The notes under the pieces are model-generated. The model worked only from the letters and a program-made list of their open reading frames with translations. It was not told the DNA's origin and searched no databases. From the NCBI RefSeq assembly GCF_018861005.1, contig NZ_JAHKQL010000001.1:1-64000 (forward strand): a stretch of DNA of 64,000 bases. Reading direction: 5' to 3'. Origin of the DNA: Polaribacter vadi. Its GTDB lineage: Bacteria; Bacteroidota; Bacteroidia; Flavobacteriales; Flavobacteriaceae. A program made the position numbers and the translations under genes. Within the stretch, counting starts at the first letter, position 1; each line of letters starts with the position of its first letter. This document shows, one piece after another, positions 30,745 to 38,215 of this stretch.

Positions 30745-32511
30745 ATGCAAAGAACATTTTTAATTTCAGTTTTATTATTTGCTATTCATTTGGCAGTTTT
30801 TGGACAAGAAGTAAAATCGATAAAAACAATAGAAAGTATTGTGAATGCTAAAGAAAAAAGCATTTTAAATATCAAACCAAATAATCAAGCAAAAATTATT
30901 TGGGCAGATAATTTTAATCAAAAACAAACGGAAATTGCGTTTGTGTATTTACATGGTTTTGGAGCAAGCAGCAGAGAAGGAGAACCAATTATGAGCCAGC
31001 TTTCTAAAAAATACAATGCCAATGTTTACATGTCTCGTTTAAAAGAACATGGAATTAAGAGAGAAGATAGTTTTAAACATTTAACACCAGAAAACTATTT
31101 AGCATCAGCAAAAGAAGCATTGTTAATTGGTAAAATTATCGGAAAAAAAATAATTTTAGTAAGTACCTCTACTGGTGGTTCTTTAAGTTTAAAATTAGCA
31201 TCAGAAGATAATTCAATTGCAGGTTTAATTATGTATTCGCCTTTTATAGATCTTAAAAATCCGGCTTTTAAAATGATTGTTACACCAGAAGGTAAAGCAG
31301 GGTTTATAAAAATGAACAAAGGGAGTGAAATTATGAAACAAGAAAGACCAGCAGAAGAAGCGAAATTTTGGTCTACAATTTATCATATAGATGGTTACGA
31401 AGCTTTAATTAAGATGATTGTATCTACTATGAAACCCGAAACTTTTTCTAAAGTAAAAGTGCCTGCATTTGTTGGGTATTATTACAAAAATGAGCAAGAA
31501 CAAGATCAAGTAGTTTCTGTACCTGCCATGTTAAAAATGTTTGATGATTTAGGAACATCAACAGAAAAAAAAGTAAAAATTGCTTTTCCAGAAACTGGGA
31601 ATCATGTAATTGGTTGCGATTTAAGATCTAAAGATTGGCAAAGTGTTTACAAAGAAACTGTTCAATTTATTGACGATGTAATTTTAGAAAAAAAGCAACA
31701 ATATAATTTTGATCTTCAAGGACATAGAGGTGCTAGAGGTTTATCACCAGAAAATACGCTTCAAGCTTTTAAAAAAGCATTAGACATAAACGTAAATACA
31801 ATTGAGTTAGATGTTGTAATTAGTAAAGATGATAAAGTGGTAGTATCTCATGAACCTTATTTAAATGCTGAAATTGTTTTAGATGCTAAAGGCGAAAGAA
31901 TTACCAAAGAAGAAGGTTTGGCATTTAATTTCTATAAAAATAATTATAATAACATAAAAAAATACGATGTAGGTTCTTTAGGTAATGCAAAGTTTCCTGA
32001 GCAAGAAAAGAGTATTGCTTACAAACCTTTGTTATCTGAAGTGATTAATTATGTAGAAAATATAAATTCAGAAGTTTTTTATAATATAGAAATTAAAAGT
32101 ACTCCAAATGATGAGAAAAAAGGGTATCAACCATCCGTAAAAGATTTTTCTGATTTGGTTATTGCGCAATTAAAAAAAACGAAATTACCAGTAAAACGAA
32201 TCACTTTACAAAGTTTTGATCCAAGAGTTCTTGAGTATATTCATAAAACATATCCAGAATATAGATTGGCGTTTTTAACTTACCAAAATGATGCAAAAAC
32301 GAATCTAAAAATATTAAGTTTTGTGCCTCAGATTTACAGTCCATATTACATTTTAGTAAACAAAAATGAAGTTGATGCAATACATCAGCAAAATATGAAA
32401 GTAATTCCTTGGACAGTTAATAAAAAAGAAGATATGATAAATTTACTTAAAATGGGTGTTGATGGTATTATTACAGATTATCCTAATATCGCAGTTCCTT
32501 TAAGAAAGTAA
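30745..32511 (+). CDS. fused alpha/beta-hydrolase and glycerophosphodiester phosphodiesterase
   Basis: A 588-residue exported protein (signal peptide 1-20, AVFGQ) with two catalytic modules. The first (about 50-315) is an alpha/beta-hydrolase: oxyanion strand VYLHGFGASS, nucleophile S142 in STSTGG (the usual first Gly of GxSxG is Ser), and H287 in TGNHVIG. The second (about 322-588) is a GDPD TIM barrel with H327-R328, PENT, E354-x-D356 and H369, the family's catalytic and metal set. A plausible job is stepwise breakdown of phospholipids in the periplasm: deacylation, then release of glycerol-3-phosphate. It follows a TonB receptor and ends at a strong terminator. Confidence 0.88.
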   Translation: MQRTFLISVLLFAIHLAVFGQEVKSIKTIESIVNAKEKSILNIKPNNQAKIIWADNFNQKQTEIAFVYLHGFGASSREGEPIMSQLSKKYNANVYMSRLKEHGIKREDSFKHLTPENYLASAKEALLIGKIIGKKIILVSTSTGGSLSLKLASEDNSIAGLIMYSPFIDLKNPAFKMIVTPEGKAGFIKMNKGSEIMKQERPAEEAKFWSTIYHIDGYEALIKMIVSTMKPETFSKVKVPAFVGYYYKNEQEQDQVVSVPAMLKMFDDLGTSTEKKVKIAFPETGNHVIGCDLRSKDWQSVYKETVQFIDDVILEKKQQYNFDLQGHRGARGLSPENTLQAFKKALDINVNTIELDVVISKDDKVVVSHEPYLNAEIVLDAKGERITKEEGLAFNFYKNNYNNIKKYDVGSLGNAKFPEQEKSIAYKPLLSEVINYVENINSEVFYNIEIKSTPNDEKKGYQPSVKDFSDLVIAQLKKTKLPVKRITLQSFDPRVLEYIHKTYPEYRLAFLTYQNDAKTNLKILSFVPQIYSPYYILVNKNEVDAIHQQNMKVIPWTVNKKEDMINLLKMGVDGIITDYPNIAVPLRK

Positions 32512-32564
32512 TAAAAAAGTAATTATTCTTAAAATAGTTATATTGTTTGTGTTGTTAATAAAAG

Positions 32565-32593
32565 AAAATCCTGCGTAAAGCAGGATTTTTTTT
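32565..32593 (+). terminator. intrinsic terminator after the hydrolase-GDPD gene
   Basis: AAAATCCTGC (32565-32574), loop GTAAA, GCAGGATTTT (32580-32589), followed by a run of T's. It also lies just beyond the gatB::aspS stop on the opposite strand and may serve both. Confidence 0.85.
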
Positions 32594-32620
32594 GTTTATT
32601 AATTCGATAAAATTATTAAT

Positions 32621-35600
32621 CTATCTCATAATTTTCACATTCATTTCTTCTACTTTTTTATCAGAAAGAATTGATGGAGCATTAAATAATAAATCTTCTG
32701 ATGTTCCAGTTTTAGGGAAAGCCATTACTTCTCTAATAGAAGCTTTTTTCTCTAAAATCATCATTAAACGATCTACTCCCCAAGCAATTCCTCCATGAGG
32801 AGGTGCACCATATTGAAACGCTTTGTACATTGTTCCAACACTTTTTATCATTTCTTCTTTGTTGTAACCCATCTTTTTATAGGTTGCTTCTAGAATTTCT
32901 GCTTTATGTGCACGCACAGAACCTCCACCAATTTCGTAACCATTTAAGATTAAATCGTATTGTTGCGCTATGATTGTTCCAATTTCATCATCTTTACCAT
33001 TCATGTGTTTTTCTAAATCGTAAACAGCTGGCATTGAGAAAGGATTGTGTGTAAACGTCCATCTGCCTTCATCCGTTTTTTCAAACATCGGAAAATCTAC
33101 AACCCAAGCAGGTCTTAATTCCTTAGGATTTATCAATTTTAAGATTCTTCCCATTTCTTGACGAACAGCATCTAAAGCTTTGTTTGCGGTTGCATAATCA
33201 GCAGCAGAGAAAAATACAATATCACCAATTTGAGCATCTGTAGCTTTTATGATATTTGCAGCAATTTCTTCACCTAAAAACTTAATAATTGGCGATTGTA
33301 AATCATTTTCATTTACAATAATGTAAGCCAAACCACCTAAACCATTTTGTTGCGCAATTGCAGTCAAGTTTTCAATTTGACCTTTAGACATACGTTTGTT
33401 TCCTTGTTCTTCCGCAGAAACTTTTATACATTTTACAATTCCACCTTCATCTATAGGTTTACTAAATACTTGAAAAGTAGTGTCTTTAACTATGTCTGTA
33501 ATATCTTGCATTTCTAAACCATAACGTAAATCTGGTCTATCACAACCATATTTATCCATAGCTTCTTTGTAAGTAATCACTTCAAAAGGACGTAAAATCC
33601 ATTTTTTACCATAGATTTTCTTCACTATTTCATTAAACATTTTGGTGTTTAAATCGATAATCTGTTGCATACTTGCATATGCCATTTCAATATCTAACTG
33701 TGTAAATTCTGGCTGACGATCTCCTCTAGAATCTTCATCTCTAAAACAACGTGCAATTTGGAAGTATTTCTCAAATCCACCAACCATCAACATTTGCTTA
33801 AATTGTTGAGGTGCTTGTGGTAACGTATAAAAAGAACCTGCTTGTTTTCTTGTTGGGACAATAAATTCTCTTGCACCTTCGTCTGTACCTGCAGTTAAAA
33901 TCGGTGTTTCTATTTCTAAAAACTCTTCTTCATCTAAAATATCACGCAGTAATTTAATTACTTTATGTCTGTTTACAATTGCCTTGCGAACTTCATCATT
34001 TCTATGATCTAAAAACTTGTATTGAAAACGAACATTTTCATTGGTTTTCATGGCTCTTTTTATTTCAAAAGGCAAAGTTTTAGATAGGTTTAAAATTTCT
34101 AATGCAGAAGTTTCAAGTTCTATTTTACCAGTTCTTAAACCTGCATTATAATCATCTTCTCTTCTTTGAACTACAACACCAGTAACCATAATTACAGTTT
34201 CTGGTTTTAATTTTACCAATTCATCTAAATTCGGGAAAGTTTCTCTACTTAAACGAACCTGAAAAACTTGATAACTAGAATCACGTAAATCGATAAAAAT
34301 TAATTCTCCATGATCTCTAACACTAGAAACCCAACCAGATAATGTTACTTCTGCATTGATAGAATCATCAGATAATTCTGATATTTTATGGGTTCTATAT
34401 TCATCTTTTATGATGATAGGAGTTTCTTTTAATTCCTCTTCAACTTTAGATTTTGATTTGTCTTTGTTAGTTTCAGTTTTAGAAATTTTTACAGTTTCAG
34501 AACTCTGAACTTTTGACCCTGAACTTTTAACTTGAGATAAAATTTCTTCACGAATCACTTTTCCTGAAGCTCCTTTACCAATAATTTTGATGACTTTACC
34601 AACTAAAATTCCAGCTTTACCCTGATTTCCGTTTTTGATGTCGTTGGCAATTGCTTCGTTTTCAGATATTACTTTAGATACAGCATCCTTAATTTTATCT
34701 TCAGAAATGGTGTTGTCTTCAAAATATTTATTGTAATCGAAAGTTCTATCTTTTAAATATCTTGTAATTCCATTTTGAACTAAAACAGACGTAATTTTAT
34801 CTGCTTTAAATAATTGAAAAATTTCAATTAACTGATCTACATTATGAATATTGGCATATTCATCAGCAGCAATATTATTTACCAAAGTTTTAGCTACAAA
34901 AGACGGATCTTTTATCACGTTATTAATAGCAATAAAAGTTTCAGAACGCAATGAATCTGCAGTAAAAAACTTAGCATCTTGTGGTAAAACACCTCCTTTT
35001 ATCAAAATAGATTCAACTGCAAAAGGTAAAGAACTAACATCAACATCTATACTTTCTACAACATTTTTAATACTTACAAAAGGTAAATCTGGTTCAGAAA
35101 TAAAACGATAATCCGCTTCAAACTCCTTTTTACGCATTGTTTTAGTTTGCTTTAAATCTGCATCAAACAATACTGTAGTTTGGTCTGGTCTAAATTCTTT
35201 GTGCTCTATATAATAGTTTAATTGCTTTTCAACTTCTTCTTTTAAAGCTTCAATCATAAACTTAAATGAGTTCAAGTTTTTGATTTCTGTACGTGGATTT
35301 AAGTTATAGCTGTGTTTTTTTCTAAGTGATACAGAAACATCAGATTTAAATTCACCTTTCTCCAAATTTGCTTCGGATATTTTTAAATTTTGAACAATTC
35401 TCTGAATATATTGTGCATACGTAGATGCATCTTCAATGTGTCTGATACAAGGTTCAGTTACAATTTCAATTAAAGGTACACCAGCTTTGTTAAAATCGAC
35501 TAAAGAAACTTTCTTTTCATGCATCAATTTTGCAGCATCTTCCTCAATGTGAACTTGCGTTAAATTCACAGTAAATTGAGATCCATCATTTCTGAAACAA

Positions 35601-35956
35601 GAAACTTGTCCATCAGGAATTACAGGGTTATGAAACTGTGTAATCTGTATATTTTTAGGATTATCTGGATATTCGTAATGTTTACGATCCCAAGAAATTA
35701 CTTCGTTTTCAAAAGTTGATTTTACAGCTTTACCAAAATAAATTGCTTTGGTAATTGCTTCTTTATTTATAGATGGTAAAACACCCATTTGCCCAGTACA
35801 AACTGAACATATATTTGTGTTTGGCTGTGCAGATTCTGTATTTGCACAAGAGCAAAACAACTTGGTTTTTGTGTTTAAACGAACGTGAGTTTCTAAACCT
35901 ATTACTAGTTCTAAATCGTATTTTTTTAATAAATCATTTAATTTCTCTAGCTCCAT
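32621..35956 (-). CDS. gatB-aspS: GatB-aspartyl-tRNA synthetase fusion
   Basis: One 1111-residue frame encodes two enzymes. Residues 1 to about 475 are GatB of the Asp-tRNA(Asn)/Glu-tRNA(Gln) amidotransferase: VIGLETHVRLNTKTKLFC at 18-35, zinc-type cysteines C35, C37, C50 and C53, and the C-terminal helical tail. A Ser/Lys/Glu-rich linker (about 476-512) follows. Residues about 515-1111 are a bacterial-type AspRS: OB-fold anticodon domain (GWVSSVRDHGELIFIDLRD at 541-559), class II motif 2 (FRDED near 738-742, RQPEFTQLDIE 747-757), GAD domain (about 820-940) and motif 3 (GIAWGVDRLMMIL 1056-1068). H549 fits non-discriminating AspRS. It overlaps gatA by one base (TAATG). The chain should charge Asp onto tRNA and pass Asp-tRNA(Asn) for amidation. 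Confidence 0.95.
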   Translation of the reverse strand: MELEKLNDLLKKYDLELVIGLETHVRLNTKTKLFCSCANTESAQPNTNICSVCTGQMGVLPSINKEAITKAIYFGKAVKSTFENEVISWDRKHYEYPDNPKNIQITQFHNPVIPDGQVSCFRNDGSQFTVNLTQVHIEEDAAKLMHEKKVSLVDFNKAGVPLIEIVTEPCIRHIEDASTYAQYIQRIVQNLKISEANLEKGEFKSDVSVSLRKKHSYNLNPRTEIKNLNSFKFMIEALKEEVEKQLNYYIEHKEFRPDQTTVLFDADLKQTKTMRKKEFEADYRFISEPDLPFVSIKNVVESIDVDVSSLPFAVESILIKGGVLPQDAKFFTADSLRSETFIAINNVIKDPSFVAKTLVNNIAADEYANIHNVDQLIEIFQLFKADKITSVLVQNGITRYLKDRTFDYNKYFEDNTISEDKIKDAVSKVISENEAIANDIKNGNQGKAGILVGKVIKIIGKGASGKVIREEILSQVKSSGSKVQSSETVKISKTETNKDKSKSKVEEELKETPIIIKDEYRTHKISELSDDSINAEVTLSGWVSSVRDHGELIFIDLRDSSYQVFQVRLSRETFPNLDELVKLKPETVIMVTGVVVQRREDDYNAGLRTGKIELETSALEILNLSKTLPFEIKRAMKTNENVRFQYKFLDHRNDEVRKAIVNRHKVIKLLRDILDEEEFLEIETPILTAGTDEGAREFIVPTRKQAGSFYTLPQAPQQFKQMLMVGGFEKYFQIARCFRDEDSRGDRQPEFTQLDIEMAYASMQQIIDLNTKMFNEIVKKIYGKKWILRPFEVITYKEAMDKYGCDRPDLRYGLEMQDITDIVKDTTFQVFSKPIDEGGIVKCIKVSAEEQGNKRMSKGQIENLTAIAQQNGLGGLAYIIVNENDLQSPIIKFLGEEIAANIIKATDAQIGDIVFFSAADYATANKALDAVRQEMGRILKLINPKELRPAWVVDFPMFEKTDEGRWTFTHNPFSMPAVYDLEKHMNGKDDEIGTIIAQQYDLILNGYEIGGGSVRAHKAEILEATYKKMGYNKEEMIKSVGTMYKAFQYGAPPHGGIAWGVDRLMMILEKKASIREVMAFPKTGTSEDLLFNAPSILSDKKVEEMNVKIMR

Positions 35957-37356
35957 TATATTAAATCATTTAAGAAATTAGCGAATTGTAAAACCAAAGC
36001 ATCATTGTTTTTTGCTGCAGAAATTTGCAAACCTGTTGCAGTTCCTTTTGGTATTGTTAACGTTGGTAATTGACCTAAACTAAAACCTACTGTATAAGCA
36101 TCAGATAAATACATTGCTAGAGGATCGTTTAAGCTGTCTCCAATTTTAGGAGGTGTATTTGGTGTTACTGGCGACAAAATGATATCAACTTCTTTAAAGT
36201 CTTTTTCAAAATTATCAGAAATTTGATCTCTTAGGTTTAAGCCTTTTAAGTAAATCTCATCAGAAAAACCTTGAGACAAAACTTGATTACCACCAACAAT
36301 TCTTCTTTTAGATTCTTGAGAGAAGTTTTCTGAACGAGTAATAGAATAGGTGTCTTTTAAATTATCACCTTCAATTCTTGCTCCATAATTTGTACCATCT
36401 AATCTTGAAAGGTTAGAAGCAGTTTCAGCCATTGCTAAAGTATAGTATGTAGAAACTAAAGTATCAGATTCAAAGAAATCAAGTTCTTTAACTTCAATTC
36501 CTTTTGTTTTTATTTTTTCTATGGATGCTAAAAAATCTGCTTTTACTTGGGCATCAATAGCATCACTTTCTATAAAGTTTTTAAAATAACCAATGGTTTT
36601 TATTTCATCAGTATTTAAAATAGTTTCTTCGGATATTTTTTCTGATTGATAAGTAGTTTGATCTTTTATGTCTTTACCACTCATTACATTTAAAACGATT
36701 CTAATATCTTCAATTGATTTTGCAATTGGCCCAACACAATCTGTAGAAGATGCGTATGCCATAATTCCAAAACGAGAAATTCTACCATAAGTTGGTTTTA
36801 ATCCGAAGACATTATTGTAACCTGCTGGCTGACGAATAGAACCTCCAGTATCTCCACCAATAGAAAAAACGGTATAATCTTTGGCAACATTTACAGCAGA
36901 ACCTCCACTTGAACCTCCAGAAACTAAATCTGAATTAATGGCATTTTTTACAGCACCAAAAATGGTGTTTTCAGATGACGATCCATGTCCAAAACTATCG
37001 CAATTTTCTTTAACTAAAGGAATTGCACCTGCATCTAATAATTTCTGAATTGCAGTAGCTGTGTAAGCCGATTTATAATTTTTTAGTAAATCAGAACTTG
37101 CTGTGGTGTAAGTTCCTTGTACCATATAAACATCTTTAATTCCGAAAGGTATTCCTTCTAAAAGTCCAATTTCTTGTCCGCTTTCAATTTTAGCATCAAC
37201 TTTAGCAGCCAATTCCAAGGCCATTTTATCTAATAAAGAATTTACAGAATTGTATGCGTTAGATTTTAGTAAATCTAATTTGTCTTGTACTAACTTTGTA
37301 CAAGTAAATTCTTTGGCCATCAATTGTTGATGGATTTTGTGTATTTGCGATTTCAT
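35956..37356 (-). CDS. gatA: Asp-tRNA(Asn)/Glu-tRNA(Gln) amidotransferase subunit GatA
   Basis: A 466-residue amidase-signature protein that supplies ammonia from glutamine or asparagine. The Ser-cisSer-Lys triad is K74 (GIKDVY), S149 (SGGSSGGSA) and S173 (GGDTGGSIRQPAG). Their spacings (99 and 24 residues to the nucleophile) equal those of staphylococcal GatA (K79, S154, S178). It lies three bases after the gatC-like gene and its stop overlaps the gatB::aspS start by one base, so all three are translated together. Confidence 0.95.
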   Translation of the reverse strand: MKSQIHKIHQQLMAKEFTCTKLVQDKLDLLKSNAYNSVNSLLDKMALELAAKVDAKIESGQEIGLLEGIPFGIKDVYMVQGTYTTASSDLLKNYKSAYTATAIQKLLDAGAIPLVKENCDSFGHGSSSENTIFGAVKNAINSDLVSGGSSGGSAVNVAKDYTVFSIGGDTGGSIRQPAGYNNVFGLKPTYGRISRFGIMAYASSTDCVGPIAKSIEDIRIVLNVMSGKDIKDQTTYQSEKISEETILNTDEIKTIGYFKNFIESDAIDAQVKADFLASIEKIKTKGIEVKELDFFESDTLVSTYYTLAMAETASNLSRLDGTNYGARIEGDNLKDTYSITRSENFSQESKRRIVGGNQVLSQGFSDEIYLKGLNLRDQISDNFEKDFKEVDIILSPVTPNTPPKIGDSLNDPLAMYLSDAYTVGFSLGQLPTLTIPKGTATGLQISAAKNNDALVLQFANFLNDLI

Positions 37357-37358
37357 AT

Positions 37359-37628
37359 TTATTCTTCAATCACTTTAGAAACAACTAAATAGCCGTTTTT
37401 TTCTTTAGGGAAATTTTCAATAATTATTTTTTTCTCTTCTTTTGGGCTGTCTATTACAACATCCTCTCTCAAATCATCTAGAGAAACAGCATTATTATGA
37501 TTATTCTTAAAAGAATTGTTATTCGTTAAATTGGCATTTTTAATTACCTCAAATAATTTATTTACAGCTTCAGATGGCTGAGCTCCTTTAATACTAGACA
37601 ATATGTCTACTGTCATAATTTTACTCAT
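37359..37628 (-). CDS. gatC: GatC-like amidotransferase subunit
   Basis: An 89-residue protein immediately upstream of gatA. The C-terminal half fits GatC, which ends in a LRED...GYLVVPKVI pattern: here LREDVVIDSP at about 53-62 and NGYLVVSKVIEE at 78-89. The N-terminal half is divergent; it lacks an obvious GatC helix pair and has an asparagine-rich stretch (ten Asn in about 26 residues, near 23-48). GatC normally wraps the GatA-GatB interface. Position and tail support the call; the N-terminus leaves doubt. The start ATG lies 27 bases after a terminator hairpin, in the leader of the operon. Confidence 0.72.
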   Translation of the reverse strand: MSKIMTVDILSSIKGAQPSEAVNKLFEVIKNANLTNNNSFKNNHNNAVSLDDLREDVVIDSPKEEKKIIIENFPKEKNGYLVVSKVIEE

Positions 37629-37654
37629 CTTAATATTGCTTTTAATTAAAAAGT

Positions 37655-37680
37655 AAAGCCTTCCGAAATCGGAAGGCTTT
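37655..37680 (-). terminator. attenuator terminator in front of gatC
   Basis: On the minus strand AAAGCCTTCCGA (37680-37669) pairs with TCGGAAGGCTTT (37666-37655), a 12-bp stem with a two-base formal loop, followed by ACTTTTT. It lies between the Asn leader peptide and gatC with no upstream gene to terminate, so it must act on the operon's own leader transcript. Confidence 0.88.
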
Positions 37681-37712
37681 ATTTATATATTTCTAAACAA
37701 CAACCTTCCAAT
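37668..37712 (-). promoter_or_regulatory. candidate antiterminator of the gat-aspS leader
   Basis: ATTGGAAGGTT (37712-37702) can pair with AGCCTTCCGAT (37678-37668), eleven pairs with two G-U. The second arm is part of the terminator stem at 37655-37680, so the two structures exclude each other. The first arm begins within two bases of the leader stop codon (37716-37714), where a terminating ribosome would cover it. Confidence 0.7.
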
Positions 37713-37749
37713 CCTAAAAATTAGGATTATTAAAATTATTATTGTTGTT
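37696..37749 (-). promoter_or_regulatory. upstream (1:2) structure of the gat-aspS leader
   Basis: Asn codons in the leader (AACAACAA, 37749-37742) can pair with TTGTTGTT (37703-37696). Inside it AATCCTAA (37728-37721) pairs with TTAGGATT (37717-37710). Together they enclose GGAAGG, the antiterminator arm. A ribosome stalled on the Asn run would block the outer stem and free that arm. Confidence 0.6.
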
Positions 37750-37764
37750 ATTATTCATAATCAT
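37714..37764 (-). CDS. asparagine-rich leader peptide of the gat-aspS operon
   Basis: A 16-codon frame reading MIMNNNNNNNFNNPNF then TAG. Ten of sixteen codons are Asn (seven in a row at 37755-37735). It starts 13 bases after a TATATTTG -7 box and ends just before mutually exclusive hairpins and a terminator that precede gatC. A run of codons for the amino acid made by the operon is the hallmark of ribosome-mediated attenuation, as in trpL, hisL and pheL. Here scarcity of Asn-tRNA(Asn) would stall the ribosome and allow transcription of the amidotransferase and AspRS. A second in-frame ATG is at codon 3. Peptide and mechanism are inferred from sequence. Confidence 0.85.
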   Translation of the reverse strand: MIMNNNNNNNFNNPNF

Positions 37765-37777
37765 TATTAATTGGTGG

Positions 37778-37785
37778 CAAATATA
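37778..37785 (-). promoter_or_regulatory. -7 promoter box of the gat-aspS operon
   Basis: TATATTTG on the minus strand, full TAnnTTTG match. Transcription would begin near 37770, only a few bases before the leader peptide start, an arrangement matching the trp leader. No strong -33 box is visible. Confidence 0.6.
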
Positions 37786-37834
37786 TATAGAATTGTTGTG
37801 TCTGCCACGTTAATTAATTAGTTTTTAAAAGAAA

Positions 37835-37867
37835 ACACCAATAATTTATAAGATAAATCATTGGTGT
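37835..37867 (-). terminator. terminator-like hairpin of unknown purpose
   Basis: ACACCAAT-x-ATTT (37835-37847) pairs with AAAT-x-ATTGGTGT (37855-37867), one mismatch, seven-base loop. On the minus strand TTTCTTTT follows. No minus-strand gene ends here. A TAAATTTG box at 37921-37914 and a small palindrome CAAACA/TGTTTG (37893-37907) lie upstream, so it may end a short RNA. Confidence 0.4.
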
Positions 37868-38074
37868 AGACATTAATTCAGTAAATTCAAATCAAACACG
37901 TTGTTTGGAGTTACAAATTTAAGTTTTTTGTTTGGTATTGTAAATAGATTTCATTTAACCTGTTATAATATTTAATTAAAATGATTATTAACATATGTAA
38001 ATGTAAGTACGAAAACGATTTATTGAATTTTTCTTTTAAAAAGTCTAATTAAGAGAAAAAAAGATAAAATAAAA
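37868..38074. other. AT-rich spacer between gat and trp control regions
   Basis: Apart from the CAAACACGTTGTTTG palindrome at 37893-37907 and a TAAATTTG box (minus, 37921-37914), I see no gene, leader or terminator here. Confidence 0.45.
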
Positions 38075-38106
38075 TTTGTGCAAAAAGAAATAGCTCTTTA
38101 CATTTG
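38075..38106 (+). promoter_or_regulatory. trp operon promoter
   Basis: TTTG at 38075-38078, a 20-base spacer, then TACATTTG at 38099-38106. This is a full Bacteroidota promoter (TTTG-N17-23-TAnnTTTG). Transcription should start just before the leader ATG at 38116. Confidence 0.75.
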
Positions 38107-38115
38107 TAATTCAGT

Positions 38116-38163
38116 ATGAAGAAAATAATAAACAATACTTGGTGGTGGAACTCTCTTATCTAA
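38116..38163 (+). CDS. trpL: trp operon leader peptide
   Basis: A 15-codon peptide, MKKIINNTWWWNSLI, then TAA. Three consecutive Trp codons (TGG at 38140-38148) sit in the middle. It starts nine bases after the -7 box and is followed by mutually exclusive hairpins and a terminator before trpE. This is the arrangement of the enterobacterial trp attenuator, in which slow decoding of Trp codons favours read-through. The call rests on sequence layout alone. Confidence 0.88.
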   Translation: MKKIINNTWWWNSLI

Positions 38164-38171
38164 TAAGTGAG
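38151..38171 (+). promoter_or_regulatory. trp leader 1:2 hairpin
   Basis: CTCTCTTAT (38151-38159) pairs with ATAAGTGAG (38163-38171) with one T-T mismatch and a three-base loop. It overlaps the end of trpL and takes up the antiterminator arm. Confidence 0.65.
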
Positions 38172-38215
38172 AACTAATCCTATATGTATAAAATATAAAA
38201 AAAGGCTTATCTCAC
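38167..38215 (+). promoter_or_regulatory. trp leader antiterminator
   Basis: GTGAGA (38167-38172) pairs with TCTCAC (38210-38215); TAA (38175-38177) can extend it with TTA (38207-38209) across a two-base bulge. It uses the loop and inner left arm of the terminator, so the two exclude each other. A ribosome at the trpL stop (38161-38163) would cover the first arm. Confidence 0.65.

Noticed and set aside
32621-35956. Treating the GatB-AspRS frame as two adjacent genes
   Set aside because: The frame is continuous through a linker of about 40 residues with no stop codon, and no strong internal start is apparent before the AspRS domain.
37655-37680. Reading the gatC-side hairpin as a simple terminator for a plus-strand gene
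   Set aside because: No plus-strand gene ends before it, and on the minus strand it follows a leader peptide and precedes gatC, so attenuation explains it better.
37981-38052. A 23-residue frame (MIINICKCKYEN...) between the gat and trp control regions
   Set aside because: No promoter box or coupling to a downstream gene; it is probably chance in AT-rich DNA.
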